The notes: a model not told the origin generated them from the letters alone. 20,250 nt of DNA from Monoraphidium neglectum (GCF_000611645.1 NW_014013133.1:1-20250); one strand, 5' to 3'. Positions 1 through 10,589 are shown, numbered from the stretch's first letter. A program made the numbers and translations.

Positions 1-29
1 CGCCCCCCCCCCTCCGCTGACGTCATCAG

Positions 30-2075
30 GTGTGGACGTCAACGACATCGAGGTCACCATGAGCCGCCCCGCCAAGGACGACGCCCCCTTCAGCGCGCTG
101 GCCTTCAAGATCATGACTGATCCCTTTGTCGGATCCCTCACTTTCTGCCGTGTCTACAGGTGCGGCCCCGCGGCCCCGTGGCCCCGCGGCCCCGCGGGCG
201 CTCCCAGGACTCTATCACAACCCAACGAGTCTTGTTGCAACCCGACGAATCTCGGGTCGCCATAAGCTGCATCGGGGCTGGGGGTGCATGGGGGTGTATG
301 GGTCGTGTTTGCAACCTGGAGTTTCACACCGTCCGCTGTTCTGTTTTTGGCCCGCCTGCCTCCACTCCAACCAAACATTCCACAACCTCCCGAAACAACC
401 GCGCCGCCCGCCCAAAACAACAGTGGCAAGCTGGAGGCGGGGACCTACGCCCTGAACTCCAACAAGGGCCGCAAGGAGCGCATCGGGCGCCTCATGCTCA
501 TGCACGCCAACAACAGGGAGGACATCAAGACCGCCTTCACCGGTGACATCATCGCCATCGGCGGCCTCAAGGTGCGTGTGTTCGCGCGCGCGCGCGCGGG
601 CATGTCTGTGCATTGCGCACGGGCGGGGCAGCCACGCCGGAATCGCTTGGACTAGCCCCCCCCCCTTTCCCTCCCAGTCCATGCCCCCCGCAGCATCCAC
701 TTTCAACATCCCAATTCCCACCTGAACCCTGCGTTCCATCCCCCTCACCCCCCCCCCCCCCCCCCAGGACGTCATCACCGGCGAGACCCTGTGTGACGAG
801 AAGGCCCCCATCGTTCTGGAGCGCATGGACTTCCCCGACCCCGTGATCAAGATCGCCATCGAGCCCAAGTCCAAGGGCGACCTCGAGAAGATGGTGGGAA
901 GCCGCGGCGAAGCTGCTGACGCGCCCGTGATCCGGACGTATGCATGCGGGCCCCGCTTGTCGGGAGGGGAGGGCGCGCTCCTGTACTGTGGGGGGGCTGG
1001 CGTCTGGGCTGCAAAGAGTGGCGAAGATTTTCCCAGGCAGCCCAGCGCTGATCAATTCACGTTGGAGAACACGAGCTGCGGTTTGTGCAAGATTTGCTCG
1101 CACCCAAAACAGTCATCTGAACACTCCCCCAATCCGCAAACCCCCCCTCTCCTTCCCCCCAGGGCATGGGCCTGGCCAAGCTGGCCCAGGAGGACCCCTC
1201 CTTCGGCTTCAGCCGCGACGAGGAGACCGGCCAGACCGTGATCGAGGGCATGGGGGAGCTGCACCTGGAGATCATCGTGGATCGTCTCAGGCGCGAGTTC
1301 AAGGTCGAGTGCGACGTCGGCGCACCCCAGGTGGGTGGGGCAGACCCAGAAGCACGTGTGTAGACGCGGCGGCTTCGACATTGGCGCTTACTCGGCGGCG
1401 AGGTGGATGTGCCAGGGGTTGGCGCCGACCCGCGCCCCGCCTCCAGTCGCTCCCTCTCTCACTCACACCTGCAACCGCCTCTTGACCAATCGCCGCCAAC
1501 CTCCGCGAACCAACCAACTGTCAACCACCCCCAGGTGAACTACCGGGAGTCGATCAGCCGCCAGTCCGAGATCCGCTACGTGCACAAGAAGCAGTCCGGC
1601 GGCAGCGGCCAGTTCGCTGACGTGGCGATCCGCTTCGAGCCCGGGGAGCCCGGCAGCGGCTTCACCTTCAAGAGCGAGATCAAGGGCGGCGCCGTGCCCA
1701 AGGAGTACATCCCCGGTGGGTGCCTTTTTGGCGTGCTTGCATATCATGGACATAAGTCGCGGCGCGCACGCTCGCGCCTGCGCCGCAACGACGGCGCCGT
1801 GAAATGCGCACGTAGGGAGCCTTGAATTTTCGCGGCGCCGGCCCCTCCCCTCCGCCGTCCCAACATGCACAAGTCCATGCAGGGAATCGCCCTCGCGGTC
1901 TGCGGGGAGGGCCCCCTTCCTCCCCCTGTGCAGCACGCACCAAACATCGCCCTTCTTACCCCCCTCCCTTCCCCGTCAAACCTCCAACTCATCCCCCCAA
2001 AGGTGTGACCAAGGGTCTGGAGGAGTCCATGACCACCGGCAGCCTGGCGGGCTTCCCCGTTGTGGACATCACCGC

Positions 2076-2112
<37 letters not shown>

Positions 2113-2943
2113 TCCGCCCTCGCGTTCCAGGTGCGCACCAGATCGATCCCCGCCGCGCACGCGGCCCTTCGTTCTTTTTCGCGAGTGGCGCGCGACGCTG
2201 TGCGGCACGGAGCCGCTGGCGCGCTGCTGCCGGCGGCCCCGGTTGTGAACCCAACACCAGGCTCGAAGATCGTGATCTGGCTGGTGCCACGGTTTTGCTT
2301 GCCGCGGCTCCCTCCTGCAGCGGGGCTGGCACGACCTGTTGCTGTGCCCCTGCCCCTCCCGCAACCTCTCACGACCCCCCTCCCTCCGTCCCTGCAGATC
2401 GCCGCCCGTGGCGCGTTCCGCGACGCCATGGGCAAGTGCGGCGCGCGGCTGCTGGAGCCCGTGATGAAGGTGGAGGTGATCACCCCCGAGGACCACATGG
2501 GTGACGTCATCGGGGACCTCAACTCCCGCCGTGGCATGGTGGGTGTCAGGGGTGGGGTGGTTTGCCGCACGGGGATCATGCGGCTTGGCAGTCGCTCACT
2601 CTCTGCCTGGTTGAACCTGGGGATCAAATTCTGCTCAGGAGATTTTTGCCCCAGCCCAGAGCGCCTCGGACGCCTACCTAGGGTTTCTGCTGATGGTTTC
2701 GCCCGCTTTACCCCGCCCCACTCCACCCCCCAGGTGAACAAGTTTGAGGACAAGCCCGGCGGCATGAAGCTGGTGCAGGCGTTCGTCCCCCTGGCCGAGA
2801 TGTTCCAGTACGTGTCTGTGCTGCGCGGCATGACCAAGGGCCGCGCCCAGTACAGCATGCAGCTGGAGCGCTACGAGGTGGTGCCCCCCAACATCCAGAC
2901 CGAGCTCGTCGCCAAGGCGCGCGGCGGGGCCGTCAAGGCTTAA
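30..2943 (+). CDS. EFG: Chloroplast elongation factor G, 3' part (8 exons, domains II-V)
   Basis: GTPase that drives ribosome translocation, here of the plastid type. Exons: 30-159, 424-571, 768-893, 1163-1330, 1535-1715, 2003-2130, 2398-2538, 2734-2943. All junctions are GT-AG with matching phase, giving 409 visible residues and a TAA stop. The first exon enters in phase 1 from an unseen upstream exon, so the GTPase domain lies outside the window. In order one sees domain II ([20 protein letters not shown]), domain III ([19 protein letters not shown] and [11 protein letters not shown]), domain IV ([22 protein letters not shown], the [10 protein letters not shown] segment) and domain V ([10 protein letters not shown], then [20 protein letters not shown]). 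The KKQSGG...FADV and SRRG...FEDKPGG segments resemble plant plastid EF-G more than mitochondrial or cytosolic EF2, as I recall them. I infer a transit peptide upstream. Intron 2 ends in a run of 18 C. Introns 6 and 7 are stop-free multiples of three, so a naive ORF reads through them. Confidence 0.96.
748..765 (+). repeat. 18-nt poly-C run in EF-G intron 2
   Basis: Uninterrupted cytosines immediately before the acceptor AG at 766-767. It acts as the polypyrimidine tract of the intron and is a likely spot for length polymorphism or sequencing error. Confidence 0.9.
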
Positions 2944-2948
2944 GTGGG

Positions 2949-2982
2949 ATGACGTCATCGTGATGTCATCGTGATGTCATCT
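2949..2982 (+). repeat. Tandem GATGTCATC-type repeat after the EF-G stop
   Basis: Starting a few bases after the TAA there are three near-identical copies of a GATG(A)CGTCATCGT / GATGTCATCGT / GATGTCATCTT unit. The first contains the full palindrome TGACGTCA (2950-2957), the classical bZIP/CRE core. The position is the proximal 3' UTR. No function can be assigned; each unit is close to self-complementary and could form a small hairpin in RNA. Confidence 0.7.
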
Positions 2983-3351
2983 TGCTGTGACGGCGGGGAT
3001 GGAGTGCCTGGGATGGCTGCTGCCTGGTATTCGAGGCTGAGCTGTCGGGGCATGGGCAGGGGTGGGAGGGGCTGGGCACGCGGGCACCCCAGGGGGCATC
3101 CTGAGGGGCGCCTGTGCCTGCTGCTGCTCCCTTGCCCTCCGCGCTGCGCTGCGTCGCGGCTCTGGCTCGGCCTGTGTTGGGGCCCGGCCTGGCCTGACGA
3201 CGCGGGGCTGGGCTCTTTTTTGGGTGCTGCGCGCACCACACAATTGCACACGCAAAGATACGTAACCACCGCAGGGGTTTTGATCTGATGTGAGTGAGTG
3301 AGAGCGTGAACTTTGCCGCCTTGTCTGCGCTGCTCGAGCGGCGTGCTGCCA

Positions 3352-3356
3352 TGTAA
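3352..3356 (+). terminator. TGTAA polyadenylation signal for EF-G
   Basis: TGTAA followed by an A-run is the well-known poly(A) signal of Chlamydomonas and relatives. It is the first plus-strand copy I see downstream of the EF-G stop, so cleavage is expected some 10-20 nt later. Confidence 0.6.
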
Positions 3357-3360
3357 AAAT

Positions 3361-4931
3361 TCGACCCATTCATGAGTCATGAGGAATTCAGTTGGGGCAG
3401 AAACCGGGCGCTGGCTGCACAGACGCGCTGCATGCCCGCAGGTGTGTGGCGCCACACACCATCTTCAGCCCTGCCAGGCGTAAGAAGGGGTTCAGGGTTT
3501 GGGAAGGCGTGCCGCGAAGCACCATGGTGCATCACACGAAACTAAAGACATCAATGCGTGCAACACCTTGCACCTTAAAACCCCAATGGTCGCTGCCTGT
3601 TTGGCGCACAGAACTAGGGTACAGCCAGCTATTCATGAAGTGGCAGCTGTGAAGAGCTCCGCACTCACCCCCATGAAACGACCCTGGGATAGATATAGGC
3701 GGTGCCCCATGCTGGAGGCAGGCTGCTGGATGCGGCGCGCTCTGCACAAAGCTACGTAGTGCAGGCTCTGGCAGCCCAAGCAGCACTTCGCGGGTTGGGG
3801 GGTTATGAATGCTGGCCTGTTGATGTGGTATTATTCCATCCCTGAGTTGACATGACACGCGCAAAGCTAGTATAGGTAATATAGGTTGACATAAGTAATT
3901 AGGGATGAGAGGGAAGGGCCCCGCGTACTGGCTGAGGGGTGCAGCAAGGGCTGCTCATCATGCCTTGCAGGGCGCTGCACAAAATGAAATCGATTACGCC
4001 ACAGGGGTCAAGGTGCAGTTTTGACATGAGAGCGTCCTACATCCTACCACTAAGCTTATGCAGTAGACAAGCAGAAATGGATGGACGGCCTGCTGTATGC
4101 AATTGGGTGCATCACTCAAGTTTTTATGCCAGCCTGCGCTGCGTGTGCCGTCAGTATCAAGTGCCCAACTGGCGCAGCTCCTCTGAGTGCGCAAGGGGAG
4201 AATTTGCCGCAAACATGGCGCGGTTTCAGTGGTTGGCTCGACTGTGGCGAGGAGGCGCGACACGCCCTGTGCCTGCGCTCACAGCTGGCACCGCAGCAGC
4301 ACTGCAATGTTGCCGGCGCCACGCGCAAAGCGGCTAGCTGAAGCCAGACAGGTCGACTGCAGATACTGTAATGGTGAGTGATGGCTTCGGAATACTTTAT
4401 CAAAGCACCGAACAGTCACGTAGTTCCTATAGAATGATCATGACTTCGGAGATCGAGTGCACGGCGCCGGCGCCGGCTGCCCCCTGACCCGGTGCCAATG
4501 CAGGCGCTGGGGGCTGCCGTGGGTGGCCCGCGGCGACTGGGATTGGTTGTGGGGGACTGCGATTGCAGACCGTACAAATAGCATGTACGGGGAACTTTCT
4601 TTGTCTTGGTAGCTGCAATCTTTTGGTAGTTCGTCATCCTTGCATTATACTGACGCTCATGTGCTTTTTGCAATTGGTTGCGACCCACTCTCCCAATGAG
4701 TGGCTGCTCAAACACACTCAACCTTGTTTGCTGGCTTGTCCAGCTCCCCATGAGTATGATATATACCTGCCATAGTTCCTGGATGGTTGCGACTAGAGTC
4801 CCGCCGCTGTGCTGCCTGTAAACATAAGCAATCAACCACCTGCGTGTTTGCACCCAGCTCAATTGCAACCACCAAACAAGGATCTACTATAAATCAAACA
4901 GCCAAGTCCACCAACAGGGCCGCCGCCGTTG
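3361..4931. other. Convergent intergenic stretch, no recognised gene
   Basis: Lies between the 3' ends of EF-G (plus) and nicastrin (minus) and must include the nicastrin 3' UTR. It is visibly less GC-rich than the flanking exons and mixes AT-rich patches (for example 3835-3905 and 4600-4760) with ordinary sequence. Plus-strand open frames at 3939-4337 and 4081-4341 end shortly before a second TGTAA (4367-4371). Their translations (Cys-rich, mixed) match nothing I recognise and have no obvious splice-linked partners. I did not find a minus-strand TGTAA (TTACA on plus) for nicastrin here. I see no tRNA, rRNA or transposon end. Confidence 0.5.
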
Positions 4932-5754
4932 TCAGCTGCGTTTCAAGTGCTTTTCAAACATGCGCCGCCCTGCAAGCGACGCGGCCAGCGCCGCCACTGT
5001 CAGCCCGATCCCGGCCAGCAGCACGCCGACCTGTGGACCCCACCCAGGGGTGAGGGAGGGGGTGTGTGCGGCACGGCAGGCTGGTCAGACACGCAACATG
5101 CAGTCCCCATGAATGCAGAGCCGGCCGGCAAAGCAGGCAGCTCGCAGTCGTCTCCTTAAGCAGAGGGTATGAAACCCCGAGGCTCCACATTTGACTGAAG
5201 GGGTACGATCACGCCTGTGGCTGCCCCCTGAAATTGCATGCATGCACATTCCTGTACACCCATGCGAGACGCCCGCGCGGGCGGCCCAGCAGCCTCTAGT
5301 TCGGCGCCGCATGCGGCAGTTGCCTCACCCGCGTTGAGTAGGGCTTCAATAGGTACAGCTGGATGAAGGGCACCCCCTGCGGCCAGTTGGACTCGCACCA
5401 CATCGGGTCCCGCGGCCACCCGTGCTGCTGCGCCCACAAATCCGACGCGTCGGTCTCGACCCACGCGAACGCGCCATAGATGTCGTCGCAGTGGGCGCAG
5501 GTGATGCGGGTGGATAGGGAGGGTACGTAGTGTGCGGTGGCGTTGAGGCAGGTGCCGAGGAGGGAGGGGTCCTTGTCGCCGCGCTTCCAGCCGACACAGA
5601 CCTGAGGGGATGTGCATGCATGAGCGCAGGCGTGCATTTGTGCTGATAAATGCGTAGGTGCATGTGCATGCGTGTGTATGTGTGTGCATGCGTGTGCTTG
5701 TTTGCGTTTGCGTGTGCACATGTGCAATTGACAGGGCTGCAAAGAATCAGAGGT

Positions 5755-5810
<56 letters not shown>

Positions 5811-8800
5811 CGTGCGCCTGCTCCTGCCGCAATCCCCTTGCAGCATCATCACAGCCGTCCCAGTGCAGCCTAACACCCCCACAGCCCACTCTATGGCAGC
5901 ATCGCTCCGACACACAAAGAAACAATCACCACCTTCTCGCCCACCCCGCTGCATTATCACCCACCCACCTGCCCGGCCGGGCACTTGTTCTTTACGGGGT
6001 CGCACGTGGCGCCGCGTGACCCCGGGCCGCTCCCCGCGGTGGCTGCTGCCAGGGCGTTCCACAGGAACCTGGACGTGTCGTCCTTGTAAAAGGGGCTCTG
6101 AGGGTCTGGGTGCAGCACCTGTTTTCCGGTCGGGTGCACGTGGAAAGGATGATGAGCAATGAACATGGCAAAGTGTAATGTATGTGCGAGCTTTAGGTAT
6201 CTCAGGGGAGGCTCCTCGGGCACGCACATCTGCTGCACCGTTGGTCCCTCTCAACCTTCTTTCTTAAACCACAACCAGCCGCCACCGCAGGCACCGCGTG
6301 CCCGCTTTCCCGCCAGCGTTCAGCTCCCTGGCGGCCGGCGCATGTGCCCCCTCTCCTCACCCCCCTTTCCCCGCGCTCAACGGCTGCCGAGCCTGCCCCG
6401 TATGACACGAGACCCGTCGCGCGCCTGCAGTACCCCGATGTAGTGTTTTGGCGCGTAGCTGCGCACGCCGTCGACCTCGGTGTACCCCGCCGCCATGAGC
6501 GCCGACGCGGCGGCGCACGAGAGGCCGGGGTCGAGGGCTATGAGGCAGGACGAGAACGAGGCCACGAGCTCCAGCAGGCGCGTGGCGTTTGCCTGCAGCG
6601 GCACGCAACAGCAGGGGAGTGGGGTTAGCTGGCGGGGCGGGAAGCCGAGGATTCAAAGGACGCACAGGGGGTGTTTCAGCTGGCTGAAGCTGCTGAGTGC
6701 AATCAGCGCGAGTGCGGGTGCTGCAGGCAACAGTGCGAAGCGTCACGAGGCTGCAGCAAAATTTGAGACACACACACATGTGATGATGCATGCCGATGGT
6801 GCAGAGGTGCGATGATATCAAGTCCCAATGCGGAGGCTTTCATTTGCAAAATTGAAGGGCGCACGCGGCGCCGCGCCCACCTGCAGGTCTTCCGGCCGCC
6901 CGCCCGCGAGGGCGTGCGCGGCCGCCGCCACGACCCCCGCCGCGCGTGCGATCGCGCCGCCGTCCACCCTATCGCCCTTGTCGAAGCGGCTGCCTTGGTA
7001 GGGGTTGCGGTACGCCCGGTCAAACTCGGTCAACACGACGCCGGCGATCTGGGGCTTGACCCTCAGGAACGACATCAGGGAGGACGGAGGGATGCCGGGG
7101 TTGCTGCTGCTGGCTGGAGACACAGACGCCTGCGGCGAGGGGGCATTAAAGAAGTTGTGTTTGGATGCTTGGCGGCCGCAGGGTCCTTTTTGGCATCTGC
7201 TGTGAAGCCGGCAAGCACAAGGCCCTTGCCCGTGCGCACGCGCAGGTCTGAGTCACGTTGTGGGATGTCTGGCGCAACAAATCCATCCAACCGTCAGCCA
7301 ACGACAATATCAACTTAGTCACGGCTCCTTGTCAGCGATATGCACACCCCTGCAACGTCATTTCAATCAGCGCCAGCACGCCAACACCCCACCTTGAGCC
7401 CCTCCGGCAGCTGCCCGGCAGCTGCCTGCAGCGCGTCCACCACGGGGCCCGCGTTGCCAAACGCCGCGCCCGGCTGGGTGTGCGCGTAAAACGCCGCTGT
7501 CGCCGGCGATCCGGTGATTGCTGCCTGGCCTATTGGTCCGATTTCCAGGACCTGCAGTTTGTGGTATGCAATAATAGAGTGGAGAAATCCAGGGGGGAGC
7601 AGGTGCCAACGGTGAGACAGCAAGCGGAGGGCGAGGAGGAAGGGCAGGTGTGGGCGACAGCCAGTCTGGTGTCAAGTGAGTAATCGTGTCAGGGATGCGG
7701 GCAGTCACCAGCGGTCCGCCCAGCGCACGGTTTTTTCTACTCGCGCTCCGCCGCATCGGCGAGCCGATGCCAAGCCCGAAGCGCAACGCCCTTTGTAAGT
7801 GTGCGGCCAGCCGTCCCAGATCGGTCTCAAATCAGTCACCCAGGTCAGTCTCCCAGATCACTAACCTGGTCCACCAGCGCCAGATCGAGCCCCTCCACGG
7901 TGACACCCCCCCTCTGCAGCTCCCATAGAAATGCTTTGCTGCCCATGTAGCCCCAGGGCTCCCCGGCCAGCGCCAAAAACACGATCTGGCGGCTGTAAGA
8001 AGCCGCCAGGCCCGCGGCACCGTTCTGCGCGGCGCCCTCGAGGCCGGGTGCGGGCGCGGCGCCGAGGACGGACGCGGCGGCGAGCAGCGCCACCAGGCCG
8101 GACAGCGGCGCGGTCGCGCCCTGCGGGGATGACCGGGCCAGGGGGTTGGGGGGTGGGGACAAGGGCAGTTGAAGGGTCAGCAGGGGGACTCCCTGGCGCT
8201 TGCTGCGGCGCCAGCTTAGCAACAAGAACCCCGGACCCTGAGAAGGCCACCAGGCTTATGAGTTTTGGTTATGTTGTATGAGCATGTGGGATTGAGCGGC
8301 GGCCAATGTCGATTACAAGGCTGGATTGCGGGGTGGGGGTGCGGGGGCGCGGCTGCTCGCCTGCACACTGTCGTGAAAAAGGTCAGTCGAGTCCACCTGG
8401 GCCACCACTAGCAGGGTGGACTTGGTAACGTTGGCGCCTGGCAAGGGGGTTTCGGGGGCCGGTTGGTGGGGTGGGCTCTTAACAACTGACCATTCCACAA
8501 CCCACTCTTGGCTGCTGCATAGGCGGCGCCGAGGGGAGCCTGGCAGCGTCAGACGCAGCTGCAAGAAGCTGGCGCGGGGAAGCGTCGGCCCGAACCGCCC
8601 GCGCCCGGCGCGGCGGGGTTTCGGCCGTGCAGCGCTGAAGCGCGCGCACCCGCGGGGATGGGTGGCAGCGCCGCCCAGACGCTGAAGCCTCCGAGCGGCG
8701 CGCAGGTCGCGGCCTTCAGGGCGGATGCTGAGTCAGCGTCGCCGGAGGCCGACATCGGCAGGGAGATGCGCGCATGGTAGGCTCGGCCCTGGTGGCCCTT

Positions 8801-10374
8801 TGTATTCAGGAGGAGGAGATTCAGGAGGAGGCGGATGGGGCGGGCGAGGTGAGGGATGGCTTGCGGGTCGCGGGCGCGGGAAAGCGGTGCGGAGCTTGCG
8901 GCATGGCGCAGGAGCCAGCCGCCGTCTGCCTTCTCATGCAAAATCATGCATTGCAGGACGAGCGCACCTGCACATTGACCACCTGTGTGCACCGGCGGCG
9001 AGGGGGGCGTGCACGCTGAAGCCCACAAACGCCCCGCTTTGCCCAAAGAACAGGCGCAGCGAGAGCAGCTTGACCGAAAATCCACCGAATCCACCCACCC
9101 GCTCCTTGTTGTAGTCGGCCCTCTCCCTGGCGTCGCGCGCCATCCCCTCTGACAGCAGCATCACAGGCACTGGCCACCGCAGCTGCCCGCTGCCCGGCGC
9201 GTCAGGCGTGGCCACGGGGTTCCAGGCGTGGCCGCCGGCGGGATAAGGGGCGAAAGCGACGCCCGGGAAGGCCGGGAGCGATGTGTAGCTGGCGGGTGGC
9301 TCTGGTCGCGTGGGGGGTGGAGAGGCGGGCGGACGCGGCGTTGCGCGATGCAGGTTGGTGCAGGGAACACTCTCTCTCTCTCTGTTTGTCTCTCTCTCAC
9401 TCACTTGCTCACTCACTCACACGCATACACGCAATCAGGCGCACACGTCATTCCCACCCGACGCCGCAGCCGCAGCGCCAGGCAGCGTGCCTCGCGGCGC
9501 CCCCCTCACCCGTGTCATCTATAAGCACCCCCGCCACCCGCGCCAACAGGGCCGGCTCCGCCAGCAAGCGCCGCAAAAACGCGTCCGACTCGGCCACTGG
9601 GACGAGCACCATGAGGCTGGCGGCGCCGGTGGGGCCCTTTGATGCGTTGGGCAGGTGCCGCAGGTGGATAAGTGCCCCGTCAGCATCCCGCTGGCCCTCC
9701 GGCGGTCCTGTGGGGGTGAAAGGCCGAGGCGCGACGGAGGGGACCGGCTGGTGGCACCGAGCGTGCGCGCCGCATGGCTGGGCAGCCCGGCTGCCGACTG
9801 ATTGCGTTGACCCGGCCTTGGTGCACCGAACTTCAGGGACGATGCCTCCCTCATTGCTGCCAGGGCGCGGCGCGCGTGCGTGCTCAGGTGCTGTACACCT
9901 CTGCTCTCCCGCGCGGGACGGGCATGGCGACACGCGGCGTGAGCTCTCCGTCGGCCACCGCCCACCGCCCGCACGAGGTGCGCACCCTGGCTGCCAATGC
10001 CACCAGTGGAGTTGAGCAGAAGGTATGCGCCGCCGGTGCGCTTCTGCTCGCGGTACATGAGCGCATAGACGTCACGCACAGTCTTGGCCTCGGGGGCGCC
10101 TGGTGGCGAGAGAGCCGTTCGCGAAAGTCGCGGAGCCACCCTCAGGCCCACAAGGGCGGGGCTGGGCATGACAGCTGCGGGTAGGCGGCCATGCCGTATA
10201 GCTGTCCCACCAGAGGGCACCAGACTTGATCCAGGACCGCTTTCCTGGGCGTCGCTGTGACCCAAGCCCGGCATGCTCTGCCCCCAGTAGGCGCGCACCA
10301 TGCAGCGGCGCGCCGTGCGCCCCATGCTTGCCCACAAGCGCCACCAGTGACAGCAGCACCAGAACCGTCATCAC
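4932..10374 (-). CDS. NCSTN: Nicastrin, complete 13-exon gene
   Basis: Type I membrane glycoprotein of gamma-secretase (with presenilin, APH-1, PEN-2) that gates access of substrate N-termini. Exons in transcript order: 10374-10299, 10099-9986, 9707-9510, 9301-9099, 8788-8650, 8437-8361, 8120-7866, 7551-7393, 7129-6881, 6592-6425, 6118-5969, 5601-5329, 5030-4932. Phases match throughout, giving 719 residues, close to the usual ~700. Signal peptide MMTVLVLLSLVALVGKHGAHG; APFAPY-like and HAWNPV blocks; CAPLGGFSVWAALPPI; LVVAQVDSTDLFHDS; IVFLALAGEPWGYMGSK with the conserved GE (residues 322-323); VLEIGPIGQ; SNPGIPPSSLMSFLR; SSCLIALDPGLSC; TSRFLWNAL; WCESNWPQGVPF. The terminal exon encodes a transmembrane helix (about 688-708) and a basic tail RRMFEKHLKRS. 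Five N-glycosylation sequons are visible. Donors at 8360 and 6424 are modelled as GC; in-frame GT alternatives lie 6 and 9 nt upstream. Divergent from the FANCA-like gene. Confidence 0.93.
5610..5735 (+). repeat. Degenerate TG/GCATG-rich low-complexity tract in nicastrin intron 11
   Basis: Alternating TGTG, GCATG and CGTG words on the plus strand (CA-rich in the nicastrin transcript). It lies wholly inside the intron between 5602 and 5968, just 3' of the CTG run in transcript order. Open frames through it give only His/Thr- or Cys/Val-rich translations, so it is not coding. Confidence 0.7.
5758..5810 (+). repeat. (CAG)17 microsatellite in nicastrin intron 11
   Basis: Seventeen perfect CAG units plus two bases on the plus strand, read as (CUG)n in the nicastrin pre-mRNA. 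It sits in the intron 5602-5968 and is not translated in the model. Open frames here (polyGln, polyAla, polyLeu, polyCys) are by-products of the repeat. Confidence 0.95.
9370..9423 (+). repeat. CT/CACT-rich simple sequence in nicastrin intron 3
   Basis: Runs of TCTC followed by CACTCACT words on the plus strand within the intron 9302-9509. In transcript orientation it is a GA/GTGA-rich tract. Non-coding low complexity. Confidence 0.75.
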
Positions 10375-10589
10375 GCCTTGCTACGTATATGTGAATTAAA
10401 ACCGATGTCTAGCCTACATCACAGCTTCCATCGGAATGAGATGATCGCTGATATGAGATGGCAGATCTGACCTAGGTTCAAAATCTGATTGCTCATCCAA
10501 TGTATCCAGCCTCCAAATTGATTGCATATGACGATGACATGGCGATCGATGGGAAGAGCAAGCAGATCTCCCGCCAGTGATCTACAAAT
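10375..10589. promoter_or_regulatory. Divergent promoter between nicastrin and the FANCA-like gene
   Basis: Only 215 nt separate the two proposed start codons. The stretch is strikingly AT-richer than its flanks and contains a CCAAT word at 10497-10501 and several GATC/ATATG-type words, but no convincing TATA box. It must hold both 5' UTRs and both core promoters, unless upstream non-coding exons exist, so a shared bidirectional promoter is the natural inference. Start-site mapping would settle it. Confidence 0.6.

Larger units (their letters stand above)
2944..3360 (+). other. EF-G 3' UTR
   Basis: G/T-rich stretch between the EF-G stop and the TGTAA motif, about 410 nt, a normal 3' UTR length for chlorophycean algae. 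Apart from the short repeat at its start I see no structure or coding potential in it. The open frames on both strands are Cys/Arg/Pro-rich and look like composition artefacts. Confidence 0.6.

Noticed and set aside
1822..2943. Single 373-codon ORF at the 3' end of EF-G
   Set aside because: Only the pieces 2003-2130, 2398-2538 and 2734-2943 match EF-G; the rest is intron with clear GT/AG borders and Pro/Ser/Arg-rich nonsense.
5758..5810. Coding polyQ/polyL tract in nicastrin
   Set aside because: It lies between a good donor (5968) and acceptor (5602), and nicastrin homology is continuous across that junction without it.
5346..6254. 302-codon minus-strand ORF with a Cys run
   Set aside because: It reads the CTG repeat and nicastrin exons 11-12 in the wrong frame; the nicastrin-like residues are in other frames.
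9519..10337. 272-codon minus-strand ORF as an independent gene
   Set aside because: It contains nicastrin exon 2 in frame plus intron and out-of-frame sequence. Spliced exons with matched phase explain the homology better.
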